From: Nocardioides sp. PD653-B2
GTDB taxonomy: Bacteria > Actinomycetota > Actinomycetes > Propionibacteriales > Nocardioidaceae
NCBI RefSeq assembly: GCF_002117935.1
Contig: NZ_BDJE01000004.1
Coordinates: 186,001 to 250,000 of the forward strand
Reading direction: 5' to 3'
DNA length: 64,000 bases
In this document: positions 24,513 through 32,524 of the stretch, one piece after another
How positions within the stretch are numbered: the stretch's first letter is position 1
Layout of the letters: each line of letters opens with the position of its first letter
Made by a program: the position numbers and the translations under genes
Notes under the pieces: generated by a model
Told to the model about the DNA's origin: nothing
The model's database searches: none
What the model saw: the letters and a program-made list of their open reading frames with translations, nothing else

Positions 24513-26591
24513 GTGGCGCTTCACATCAGCCGGCTTCGGATCTCGAACTTTCGCAACTTCGCTGAGTGCGAGATTGCCCCGTTTCCCGCGCCGGCAGTCA
24601 TCGTGGGCGAGAACGGTATCGGCAAGAGCAACATGCTGCACGCGCTCCGGCTCGTTCTGGATCCGGACCTGCCCGACTCGGCACGCCAGCTGAGGGCCGA
24701 GGACATCCATGAGGGGGCTACAGGGCCGTTCGGGCATGGCTTGGCGGGCGGCGCCGAAGTCGTCGTCGAGGTCGACTTCGAGGGATTCGACGACGAGGCG
24801 GACGCCCTCGCGATCTTGTCTGATGCGCTGACCAAGGTGACGCGGCCGCGTCGTGCCCGGCTCGTGTACCGGTTCGCGCCGAGGGCACCGCTCAACATCG
24901 ATGAGCCACCCGAACCCGGGGACGATCGCGTCGCGTACACGCCGTTGGACTACGACTTCCAGCTGACCCAGGGCACCGACGACGACGCCGACGGTTCACG
25001 GGTGCGGCGCTACATCAGCCTGCGCGTCCTGCCAGCCCTTCGCGACGCCGAGAGTGACCTTGCCCGATGGAACCGGAGCCCCCTGCGGACGCTGCTCGAG
25101 GAGATGCCCCTCGACCGGACCAAGCTAGAGGCGATTGCCGGCGACATCGATGCCGCCGCCGACCGACTGGCTCACGAACCAGAGGTCGACCGCCTCCAGA
25201 AGGACCTGGCGGCCAGGCTAAAGCGACTCGTCGGACCACAGCTTCCCGTCGACCCCCATGTAGGAATCGCCTCCAAGGATCCCGATTCCCTGCTGCGGGG
25301 TCTGCGCCTATTTGTGGACTCCTCTCGTACCAGGACCGTGGCCGACACAAGTCTCGGAGCGGCGAATGTTCTCTATCTTGGGATGCTCATGGAGGCCCTG
25401 GCGGTGCGGCGCGCCGCCAGCGCTTTCGTGACGACAATCCTGGGGGTCGAGGAGCCCGAGGCCCATCTGCATGTTGCGGTCCAGCGCCGCCTGTTCCGAC
25501 ACCTCCTGGCCACCGAGCCGGCGATGCTGCTGACCACACACAGCCCTCACATCGCCGCTGTCGCGCCCCTGGAGTCCTTGCTGCTGCTGCGGGCGAGCAC
25601 CTCAGGCACGATCGCAAACACCACCCTCGACGCGGGGCTGACTGACGGAGAGTCCCAGGACATCAGCCGCTATCTCGACGTCACTCGCGCAGAACTGCTG
25701 TTCGCGCGCTTCGTCATCCTGGTTGAGGGAGCGGCGGAAACCTACGTCGTTCCTGCCATCGCAAGGGCCGCCGGGTTCGATCTCGACGAGTACGGCGTCG
25801 TCGTCGTCAACGTCGCCGGCACCGACTTCGCGCCCTACGTCCAATTGCTCGGAACCCACGGCCTCCAGGTGCCCCACGTGGTCATCACCGACGGCGATCC
25901 CCTCCGTGGCTCTAAGAGATCCGAGCAAGGCCTGCAACGAGCTGCCCAGCTCGTCGAGGACGATGACCTCCGCGAGCAACTCGAAGCCGACATCGAAGAG
26001 CTGAGGCGGCTCGAGCAAGAGGGCGAGAACAGGGAAGCACTCAGTCTCAGGCGCACCCTGCAGGACACCTGCGCCGCCGAGGACATCTTCGTCGGCGACA
26101 GCACGCTCGAGCTCGACCTGCTGTCCTTGCTGGGCGACGAGCTGGCCGTGGCCTACTCCGAGCTCGCGAGCGAGGGCCGAGCGGAGGGCATGGCTCGCGA
26201 CATCCGCCTCATCCTCGACGCCGAGGGAACAGCAGACATGATAACGGCCCCCACGCAGGCTCTGGCCGATCGGGCGAGCGCAGAGAACTCAAGTCGCGCC
26301 ACGCACCAGCACCGCCTGGACCGAGTCCTCGCACGCGTGGAGGCTCGCGGCAAGGGACGCATCGCGCAGCGCTGGGCGCATCACATCGAGGATGTGGATC
26401 TGCGGAAGTGGCTGGCAGCGCTGCTTGAGTGTCTGGGTCCGCAGGTCGACAGTGACATCACCGACGGCAGCACGGAGGTCGACGCCGAGCTGATCGCGTC
26501 GAGCGGACCAGCCCGCGCATACTTGCGCGCCTTGGACCGCGTGAGCAGAGCTGTCCGAGGCACCGCTCTCCTGCCGCCGACGGAGTCGTGA
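24513..26591 (+). CDS. OLD-family ATPase-nuclease, Gabija GajA-like
   Basis: A 692-residue protein. The ATPase half has LRISNFRNF at the start, Walker A GENGIGKS at residues 32-39, an ABC-like SLGAANVLYLGML signature, and Walker B ILGVEEPEAHLH. The TOPRIM half has VILVEGAAETYVVPAIARAA from about 400 and VITDGDP near 457, followed by a helical insert and VGDSTLELDLL. This is the class 2 OLD architecture of Gabija GajA, a phage-defence DNA nickase, though it is about 110 residues longer. GTG at 24513 follows GGGGA; the upstream ATG at 24405 lies before a candidate -10 box and is less likely. The UvrD-like helicase gene follows after one base. Confidence 0.8.
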   Translation: MALHISRLRISNFRNFAECEIAPFPAPAVIVGENGIGKSNMLHALRLVLDPDLPDSARQLRAEDIHEGATGPFGHGLAGGAEVVVEVDFEGFDDEADALAILSDALTKVTRPRRARLVYRFAPRAPLNIDEPPEPGDDRVAYTPLDYDFQLTQGTDDDADGSRVRRYISLRVLPALRDAESDLARWNRSPLRTLLEEMPLDRTKLEAIAGDIDAAADRLAHEPEVDRLQKDLAARLKRLVGPQLPVDPHVGIASKDPDSLLRGLRLFVDSSRTRTVADTSLGAANVLYLGMLMEALAVRRAASAFVTTILGVEEPEAHLHVAVQRRLFRHLLATEPAMLLTTHSPHIAAVAPLESLLLLRASTSGTIANTTLDAGLTDGESQDISRYLDVTRAELLFARFVILVEGAAETYVVPAIARAAGFDLDEYGVVVVNVAGTDFAPYVQLLGTHGLQVPHVVITDGDPLRGSKRSEQGLQRAAQLVEDDDLREQLEADIEELRRLEQEGENREALSLRRTLQDTCAAEDIFVGDSTLELDLLSLLGDELAVAYSELASEGRAEGMARDIRLILDAEGTADMITAPTQALADRASAENSSRATHQHRLDRVLARVEARGKGRIAQRWAHHIEDVDLRKWLAALLECLGPQVDSDITDGSTEVDAELIASSGPARAYLRALDRVSRAVRGTALLPPTES

Positions 26592-26592
26592 C

Positions 26593-28434
26593 GTGGCCGT
26601 CTCCGTGAGAAGACCACGTGGCCTGCCGCGTCGCCTTGCCGAGGCGATCGAGGAACTCGACGCTGAGCAACGTTCGGCGCTGGCCGCACAGGGCAATCTG
26701 GTCATCACGGCGGGGCCAGGAAGCGGCAAGACCCGTACCGTAGTGGCCCGGGCCGGCTACCTCCTCTCGACCCAGATCCAGGCTCCGCGCGGGTTGGCGA
26801 CCATCACCTACACCAATCAAGCCGCATCCGAGCTTCGCGAGGGACTCGCTCAGCTGGGGGTGGAAGCTACGCAGCGCCTGTTCGCCGGCACAATGCACTC
26901 GTTCTGTCTCGCTCACGTCCTGCCGTACGCAACGCTGGTCGGAACCAACCTTCCGCCGCTGGACCGCCTGATGACGAGACCACAGATCAGAGACCTCGAG
27001 CAGGAGTGCGCAGACGCGATCGGGGTCAACGTGTGGGATCTGCAAGAAGACTTCCCCGGGCTGCGACGACGAGTGGCTGCGGGCGAGGATGTCTCCAGCG
27101 AAGCGCCGGCCTACGTGCGCGCGGTCGAGCACTACGAGAGGCTGTGCGAACGTCGCGGCATCTGGGACTTCGAGGGAATCGTCCTGAGTTCGGTGCGGCT
27201 CCTAGAGGATCACCCGGAGATAGCTGAGGTCATCCAGGCGAAGTTTCCCGTCGTGATGGTCGACGAATACCAGGATCTAGGTGCCGGTCTGCATCGACTG
27301 GTCGAGCTGCTCCTGGCCTCGGGGGTCGAGATCACCGCAGTCGGAGACGTCGACCAGAGCATCTTCGGGTTCAGCGGCGGCGATCCGGTCTATCTCGAAG
27401 AGCTGTGTCACCGCGATGACTTCACGGTGCGCCGGCTCGTGACGAACTATCGCTGTGGGTCGGCCGTGGTCGCGGCAGCCGAACTCACCCTCGATCAGGC
27501 GCGGGGCTACAGCGCAGACCCGCGGCGCACCGATCCAGGCGTGCTTGAGTTCAGGGTGGTCGAGGGCACCCCGGCTGAACAGGCTCGCAACGTCGTTGCT
27601 GCGGTGCGCCAGTTTCTCGACGCTGGGCTTGCCGCTGAGGAGGTGGCCGTCCTCGTGCGGAACCGGAAGCCGTTGGCGCCCCTGACCGAGCGAGGGCTCC
27701 GCGCCGCGGGGATACCGGTGCAGCACGGCGGGCTGGCAACGGGACCCGCAACCGAGCTGGGGCGGTGGCTCGAGGCAGCCGCGCTCTATGCGGTGCGCAT
27801 GTCGGACCAGTCTGTCGCGGACCTGCCGCCCCAGGTCGGCGCGAACCGCCTCCTGGATCGCCTGGAGTCGCTGCGCCGGGTCGCTGGCAACCCCAGGCCC
27901 AGCCAGCCCCGGCTCGCGCGAGTAGCTCAACTGCACGCCACGCTGCTGGGCGATACCTCGGCGCCAGACCTCACGGTGCGCGCCTGGTTGCGTCGGGTCG
28001 TGGAATCGCTGGACCTCGAGGAGCTTGCCCGGGACGTGGGTGACCCACGGTCGCACGATGAACTCAACGAGCTGCTCACGACCTCCGAACACGTTGCACT
28101 CGCCGACCTTGCCTCCGACTCCGCGGGAACTGGAAGGGTCGTGATCTCCACCTTCCACGGCGCAAAGGGGCGCACGTTCTCGGCCGTCGTGATTCCCGGG
28201 CTGAGCGAAGGGGTCATCCCGCCCTGGACGGGCCCGGTCAGGCGCCGCAGGCCGAAGACGGGTCGAGCTCTCCAGGAAGAGCGGCGTGGCTTCTACGTCG
28301 CCTTGACCCGCAGCCGCGGCAGCGTTCTGCTTCAGGTCTCGAGTACCGGCGTCGACCATCAGGGATACGACACCCGACGGGGCTATTCGAGCTTTGCTCG
28401 GCAGTTGGCTGATCGACTCGGCACGAACCTGTAG
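26593..28434 (+). CDS. UvrD-like superfamily 1 helicase, Gabija GajB-like
   Basis: A 613-residue helicase with all main SF1A motifs: GPGSGKT at 41-47 (I), YTNQAASELREGL (Ia), VDEYQDL (II), GDVDQSIFGF (III), NYRCGSAVV (IV), ISTFHGAKGRTFSAVVIPGL (V) and FYVALTRSRG (VI). One base separates its GTG from the stop of the OLD nuclease gene, so the two are one operon. An OLD nuclease followed by a UvrD helicase is the definition of Gabija; GajB is usually shorter (near 500 residues). Solo UvrD repair helicases are not normally paired with an OLD protein. Confidence 0.8.
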   Translation: MAVSVRRPRGLPRRLAEAIEELDAEQRSALAAQGNLVITAGPGSGKTRTVVARAGYLLSTQIQAPRGLATITYTNQAASELREGLAQLGVEATQRLFAGTMHSFCLAHVLPYATLVGTNLPPLDRLMTRPQIRDLEQECADAIGVNVWDLQEDFPGLRRRVAAGEDVSSEAPAYVRAVEHYERLCERRGIWDFEGIVLSSVRLLEDHPEIAEVIQAKFPVVMVDEYQDLGAGLHRLVELLLASGVEITAVGDVDQSIFGFSGGDPVYLEELCHRDDFTVRRLVTNYRCGSAVVAAAELTLDQARGYSADPRRTDPGVLEFRVVEGTPAEQARNVVAAVRQFLDAGLAAEEVAVLVRNRKPLAPLTERGLRAAGIPVQHGGLATGPATELGRWLEAAALYAVRMSDQSVADLPPQVGANRLLDRLESLRRVAGNPRPSQPRLARVAQLHATLLGDTSAPDLTVRAWLRRVVESLDLEELARDVGDPRSHDELNELLTTSEHVALADLASDSAGTGRVVISTFHGAKGRTFSAVVIPGLSEGVIPPWTGPVRRRRPKTGRALQEERRGFYVALTRSRGSVLLQVSSTGVDHQGYDTRRGYSSFARQLADRLGTNL

Positions 28435-28447
28435 AACCCGGTCGGGC

Positions 28448-28496
28448 TCCGGACGCGTCCGGACGGCGCTACGGAATCGGAGCGGTCACTGTGACC
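28448..28496. terminator. Two palindromes between the convergent defence operons
   Basis: TCCGGACGCGTCCGGA at 28448-28463 is a perfect palindrome, and GGTCAC-T-GTGACC lies at 28484-28496. They stand in the 143-base gap between the helicase stop and the Argonaute stop and probably end transcription from one or both sides. Confidence 0.5.
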
Positions 28497-28577
28497 ACTC
28501 GCGAACGCCGGCGGGGTTGAGTCGCCGAGGGTCCCGGCCTCCTACGCCCGATCCCAGCACGTCTCAAACCTCTTGAA

Positions 28578-30029
28578 TTACATGTAGTGGGCATAGCGTC
28601 CCGACACCGGCGCGTCGGATTCGTGGTGCCTGAGGATGATGCCGACGGTGCGCGCGGTGCGAAGCGTGATGGGGATCCGACCGTCAAGCCGGGTCTGGTT
28701 CCAGTTCATCTTCGTGAGTGCGAGGGTTTCGGCCGCCAGGGTCTCCGGGCTTGACTCCGCTTGGACGGTTCTGATCCCGAGTGGCTGAGGTACATAGTGC
28801 CCGGGGTAGGTCTTGTAGAACGGTACGGCGCCGGTTGTGTAGAGCAGGTGGCGTTTCTCGCCAATGCTGACGAAGGTGCCGCGCAGCGGTGGCTGCTGAC
28901 CCTTTCGGTACAGGCGGAGTTGGTCGGAGCTCGTGAGCCACAACAGTTCCAGGACATCGAGGCGTTCGGTGTTCGCAGCCTGGTTGAACCCGGCCGTCTC
29001 GGCGGCGGTGTAGTTGCTGGCTTTGTGTAGGACGACCCGGGCGGGGGCGGTTCGGTGCTCGGTGCGGTAGCGCTGGAGTGCTGTTTCGAGCAGGTCGCGC
29101 GCGTCGTCCTCGGACAGGTGCGGTTGCCGGTCTTCCTTGGACACGGTGGCCGGGCCGCCGCGCACGATGACGCCGTCGCCGCGCTGGTTGTAGATCTGGG
29201 CGACAGAGGTGTGCAGGTTTGTGTCCGCGGTCTTGTGGAAGGCGATGCCGATGTAGCACGACGCTAGGTCGGAGGCTTCGCGTGGTAGGCGCCAGGGAAC
29301 GCCGCCGTTCTTGTAGTACAAGGCCGTGTGGAGGTTCCATGCTCTGGTTGCCTCGTCCTGGTTCGCGCCGGCACGTCCGGTGTGCGGGTCCTTGAAGGTC
29401 GCGTCCCAGGTGTTGCGGCGGACGATCTGGATGGGCTGCTTGTACCGCAGTGACCGTGCCTTGAGTAGTGCGTGGAAGTCCGCGACGAAGACGTCGCGGC
29501 CATCCTTGGATGATCCGTCGACCTCGAGCACGTCTGGGCTCTTCGGTGCCTTCGACATTGCGGCGTCGTTCAGGTTGTCGGGACGGCACACGATGACGAC
29601 GTCGCAGGACGGCTCGTCGTGAAGCGCGGCAAGTTCAGTGTCGTAGATGTCGACCGCGGCCGCGACCGCCTTCTTGGGGTGCAGTCCGTTCAGGGCATCG
29701 AGTTGCCGCTTGGGGATGGCTCGGGTGAGTCGCGGGGTGAAGTTGATGATGGATCGGAACCCGTGGGTGACGTCGAAGCCGGGGAACGGGACGTACAGAC
29801 GGGTGAGGTGGGTGTCGGTCATGGCGCCGATTCCGAGCCGGCAGCGATCGAGCCAGGCCTGCAGTCCGTCGATTGATTCTTGGGGTCCGATGATGGCTGC
29901 CCTGACGATACGTGGCGTGGGGTCTTTGATGTCTGCGGGCCCGTAGTCCCAGATGCCGTGTCGCGGATCGATGTGCCGTCCGCCGCCGGCGAACTCGAGC
30001 AGTGGCTCCTCGATGAATGTGGCCCTCAC
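28578..30029 (-). CDS. Short prokaryotic Argonaute (MID-PIWI), catalytically inactive
   Basis: A 483-residue protein with only MID and PIWI domains. Landmarks are RYKQPIQIVRRNTWD (about 195-209, MID/PIWI), YYKNGGVPWRLP (238-249), SCYIGIAFHKT (257-267), ARVVLHKASNY (330-340), TTGAVPFYKTYPGHYVPQPL (398-417), TLALTKMNWNQTRLDGRIPI (435-454) and a C-terminal YAHYM. The strand that carries the first catalytic aspartate in active Argonautes reads YIGIAF, and the second reads VVLHKAS, so the cutting tetrad is missing, as in all short pAgos. It would act as a guide-directed sensor. The GTG at 30029 overlaps the TGA of the DUF4365-APAZ gene (GTGA). The longer frame from 30266 is inside that gene. Confidence 0.9.
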   Translation of the reverse strand: MRATFIEEPLLEFAGGGRHIDPRHGIWDYGPADIKDPTPRIVRAAIIGPQESIDGLQAWLDRCRLGIGAMTDTHLTRLYVPFPGFDVTHGFRSIINFTPRLTRAIPKRQLDALNGLHPKKAVAAAVDIYDTELAALHDEPSCDVVIVCRPDNLNDAAMSKAPKSPDVLEVDGSSKDGRDVFVADFHALLKARSLRYKQPIQIVRRNTWDATFKDPHTGRAGANQDEATRAWNLHTALYYKNGGVPWRLPREASDLASCYIGIAFHKTADTNLHTSVAQIYNQRGDGVIVRGGPATVSKEDRQPHLSEDDARDLLETALQRYRTEHRTAPARVVLHKASNYTAAETAGFNQAANTERLDVLELLWLTSSDQLRLYRKGQQPPLRGTFVSIGEKRHLLYTTGAVPFYKTYPGHYVPQPLGIRTVQAESSPETLAAETLALTKMNWNQTRLDGRIPITLRTARTVGIILRHHESDAPVSGRYAHYM

Positions 30030-31411
30030 CGCCCGGCCTCCTCGAGCTCGTCGAGGGCGTCGAGCAGGTCGTCGTCTTCGGCCACCGTGAATGGAGAGAC
30101 CTCGTCCGTGGGCTCGACGCCTGTGTCGGCGTCGGGGGCGAGCCAATGCTTGTCGGTGATGCCGCGGTTGAGGTCGAATCGGATGGGCGCCCCGAAGTCC
30201 AGGATCCGGGGAGGCGGTTCGTAGAAGAGGTCTGGTGTCGTCTCCCCGATCAAGAGACTGACCCACATCAGCGTTTCGCTCAGGCGTGCCTGGTTCTTCT
30301 CGATGCGCTTCATCTTGGCCAAGTTCTTGTCTGCGAACTTGAACTCCACGTAGCCGTCATCGGTGAAGTAGTAGTCCGGAACGAGCTCGCAGAACCACTC
30401 GTCGTCGACTTGCAAGAAGTACGTCCGGAGGGCCGCGTGCCGGTAGAACTGTGGTCGTGTCGGGTCGTCGACCCGCTGGTAGTAACCCTTGAAGACGAGT
30501 CGCTGCTTGCCTGACATCGACGTAATGCGCCGCTCGGTCAGGTCGTCAGTCGCCCTGAAGTGCAGGAACTTCCGGTCGTTGTTCCAGCGAAGGTCGTCCT
30601 GTAGATCGTCCTTCAGTGCTGCGTTCAGCAGCCAGACCGCCAGGCGCTGCTCGTCCGCATCGCCACCAGCGAGCTCACCGAATGCCATAGCCGTAACCGG
30701 GCCGGTGACGACGTCCTGGAGCGATGTGCCCTCGGCCGGTGACCACATGTAGATGCGACCCTTCGTCAGGACGAAGTCTGATCTGTAGACCAGCCCGGAG
30801 TCTCGCTGCGAGTCATATACCGACTTCAGTCCTCTGTGCTTGGTCTTTGCGACGTACACGACGTCAGGCACCGCGACCGGCAAGAGGTTCGAGACAAGCC
30901 GCTCGTGCTTCTTCTCCGCCGCCGGCGTGTGCGCCACACCGTGGGGATCTGCGATAGCGAACAGCTTGCCGGTGAAGTCGCCCTCGAAGGCCTGGGTCGC
31001 CTTGTTGAAGTCGATGCGACGCGACGCCCTGTTGGCCGGCACCTCGAACCACGGCTGGACATGGGCCCACCATGCCTTCCGGTCCTTGGGGTGGGAGCAG
31101 ATGAGGATGACTGGGGTGTCCTGTGACTTCATCCAATACTCGATGTCCTCCTCATCGCACAGATACCAGAATCCGTCGTCTGTCTCGCCCGAGAACTTGT
31201 CGTCCGAGGCCTTCGACTGCACCATCACGTGCTGGTTGGACATCAGGCCGGTCGAAGGGTCACGCAGTTCGATGCTGCCGTCGATACCGACATCCACGAC
31301 GCGGTCATGCCACTCGTGCCCCATCTCGGAAATGAGCATGTGGATCAGACCGATGCCGGCATGACCCTTGTGCTGGCTTTCGGTGAACTTCTTCGGTCCG
31401 CTTCGCCCCAT
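30026..31411 (-). CDS. DUF4365 (DREN-like) nuclease fused to APAZ, partner of the short Argonaute
   Basis: A 461-residue protein. The N-terminal DUF4365 region has ESQHKGHAGIGLIHML, DVGIDGSIEL at 40-49 and VMVQSKAS at 63-69, giving the D, E and QxK residues of a PD-(D/E)xK-type nuclease. The C-terminal half (about 290-400) has features of APAZ: YYQRVDDPTRPQFYRHAALR, EWFCELVPDYYFTDDGYVEF. This domain pairing with a short pAgo is the SPARDA layout, in which guide-target recognition unleashes DNA and RNA degradation. The ATG follows a GAGGG ribosome-binding site. Its stop overlaps the Argonaute start, so both are made from one message. Confidence 0.85.
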   Translation of the reverse strand: MGRSGPKKFTESQHKGHAGIGLIHMLISEMGHEWHDRVVDVGIDGSIELRDPSTGLMSNQHVMVQSKASDDKFSGETDDGFWYLCDEEDIEYWMKSQDTPVILICSHPKDRKAWWAHVQPWFEVPANRASRRIDFNKATQAFEGDFTGKLFAIADPHGVAHTPAAEKKHERLVSNLLPVAVPDVVYVAKTKHRGLKSVYDSQRDSGLVYRSDFVLTKGRIYMWSPAEGTSLQDVVTGPVTAMAFGELAGGDADEQRLAVWLLNAALKDDLQDDLRWNNDRKFLHFRATDDLTERRITSMSGKQRLVFKGYYQRVDDPTRPQFYRHAALRTYFLQVDDEWFCELVPDYYFTDDGYVEFKFADKNLAKMKRIEKNQARLSETLMWVSLLIGETTPDLFYEPPPRILDFGAPIRFDLNRGITDKHWLAPDADTGVEPTDEVSPFTVAEDDDLLDALDELEEAGR

Positions 31412-31428
31412 CGACCCTCATCTCGGAC

Positions 31429-31455
31429 TGGTCCCTACACGCAGGTTAGGGACCA
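31429..31455 (-). promoter_or_regulatory. Inverted repeat before the Argonaute operon
   Basis: TGGTCCCTA (31429-31437) and TAGGGACCA (31447-31455) are perfect 9-base arms around 9 bases, 18-44 bases upstream of the ATG at 31411. It is either an operator near the promoter or a hairpin in the leader. No regulator gene is adjacent. Confidence 0.5.
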
Positions 31456-31974
31456 GCGCCGACACTTCGCGGCCAAGCGCGTCTTTCCACGCTCGCTCAG
31501 CGCACCGATTCACGTTCACCCCCGACCATTGGCGAGACCCGGGACTAGCCAGTCGACAGCCAGATGGCACCCGCCTCATTCCGAAATTGACTCACCGCGT
31601 TGATCTGGATATGCCGCTATCCGGCAGGTGCGACAGCGGTCGTGCGTGGCGAGGCGCCACGACCGCCGCGCCACGATCCCAATGGGTCGCTCGCCGGAGG
31701 TTGACGGCGCGTACGCCGTGCGGGCCTTCGCGCGCCGGGCGAAACCCTGAGCTGGGATGTGCCCAAATGGACACGCGCGCGCTACTGTGGTGATACACCC
31801 CCAGATGCTTCGGCTACTGGTTAGAAGGCCCCGCTTCGGCGGGATCTTCGGAATTTCGGGCCCACTTCGTAGGGCGACGCACTGGGCCGTGAGCGTCGGG
31901 GACCTCGTCGGGAAGCTGGCAAGCTGCAATATCCGCGACGGTGATCTGACTGTGCCACAGCGGTTGAGTTTGCT

Positions 31975-32112
31975 TCAACTCGTTGCTCGCGCGCTTCGGT
32001 TGCAGGGGCGAGAGTAGTCCCACCTGGCGAGCGCGACGTCGGACCCCTTCTCCTCGGTCTTCCTGACGGTGACCACGTGCGGCGACCCCGTCGGGCTCCC
32101 ATCGACGGTATG
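31975..32112 (-). pseudogene. Possible remnant of an NYN/PIN-like nuclease gene
   Basis: A 45-codon open stretch between two stops contains PHVVTVRKTEEKGSDVALAR. KTEEKGSDV followed by a small residue is the hallmark of NYN-domain proteins, where the aspartate lies in the metal site. There is no start codon and both flanks are missing, so this is a fragment if real. Confidence 0.35.
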
Positions 32113-32226
32113 TCACCGTCCGACGGATTCCCATGATGCGCCGTCGATCGGTACACGACCTTTCGCGGCCACGGACACGGCCAGCGCGGCCTCTCGAAGC
32201 ACCTCGCTCGCCAGTTCGCTGTCTGA

Positions 32227-32247
32227 TCTGGCACCACTCTGGCACCA
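32227..32247. repeat. 10-base direct repeats near the element end
   Basis: TCTGGCACCA occurs at 32227-32236 and 32238-32247, spaced 11 bases, one helical turn. The position some 220 bases inside the element end suits arm-type binding sites of a tyrosine integrase. Confidence 0.45.
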
Positions 32248-32327
32248 GGGGCTCATTGACCGCCTGACGGCTGGCCGTCGGAGCCCGTCGGGCAAGGCCG
32301 TTCTCGCTCCACCCGTGAAACGACGTC

Positions 32328-32360
32328 AGGGGCCATCTCCGCGCTGCGGAGATGGCCCCT
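32328..32360 (-). terminator. Terminator of the element tRNA-Ala
   Basis: A perfect 15-base stem (32328-32342 with 32346-32360) and a 3-base loop, starting 15 bases after the tRNA 3' end on the minus strand. It ends transcription of the tRNA before it enters the element. Confidence 0.8.
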
Positions 32361-32374
32361 GAACTGGGAAAACG

Positions 32375-32447
32375 TGGAGACTAGGGGACTCGAACCCCTG
32401 ACATCTGCCTTGCAAAGGCAGCGCTCTACCAGCTGAGCTAAGTCCCC
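32375..32447 (-). tRNA. tRNA-Ala (anticodon UGC), complete, element-borne
   Basis: A 73-base cloverleaf: acceptor GGGGACT with AGTCTCC, including the G3-U70 pair that marks alanine tRNAs; D-arm GCTC/GAGC; anticodon stem CTGCC/GGCAG with loop TTTGCAA; T-arm with TTCGAGT. CCA is not encoded. It differs clearly from the chromosomal tRNA-Ala start next to it (GGGGCCTTGGCGC), so it is not a duplication of that gene. It probably supplies the function lost when the element split the host gene. Confidence 0.9.
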
Positions 32448-32468
32448 TTGTTCAGTTAGCTGGCCCAC
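32448..32468. other. Inner edge of the attachment junction
   Basis: Twenty-one bases between the truncated chromosomal tRNA-Ala and the complete element tRNA-Ala. The tRNA T-arm that should follow position 43 is absent here, which places the element boundary at or inside the anticodon stem-loop next door. Confidence 0.55.
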
Positions 32469-32511
32469 CCTGCTTGCAAAGCAGGTGCGCTACCAATTGC
32501 GCCAAGGCCCC
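32469..32511 (-). pseudogene. 5' part of the chromosomal tRNA-Ala, split at the attachment site
   Basis: Bases 1-43 of a tRNA-Ala(UGC): acceptor GGGGCCT, D-arm GCGC/GCGC, and the full anticodon hairpin CCTGC-TTTGCAA-GCAGG. Then the sequence stops matching a tRNA; variable loop, T-arm and acceptor 3' half are missing. It directly follows DLW-39, where actinobacteria have their tRNA-Ala. The perfect anticodon hairpin is the likely crossover core. The missing 3' half should be at the far end of the element. Confidence 0.8.
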
Positions 32512-32524
32512 CGGTGGCGCTGCG

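Larger units (their letters stand above)
31456..32374. other. Element terminal region without intact genes
   Basis: About 900 bases with no convincing intact gene. It holds a short NYN-like remnant (31975-32112), two 10-base direct repeats (32227-32247), and the terminator of the tRNA (32328-32360). A small hairpin CCCGC-TTCG-GCGGG lies near 31830-31844. Confidence 0.5.

Noticed and set aside
30030-30266. Long start of the Argonaute gene at 30266
   Set aside because: The extra 79 residues are Arg/Pro-rich and overlap the DUF4365-APAZ coding region; the GTGA overlap at 30026-30029 is the natural start.
1-32468. Insertion sequences or transposase genes
   Set aside because: No transposase-like protein or terminal inverted repeats were seen, despite the mobile character of the region.
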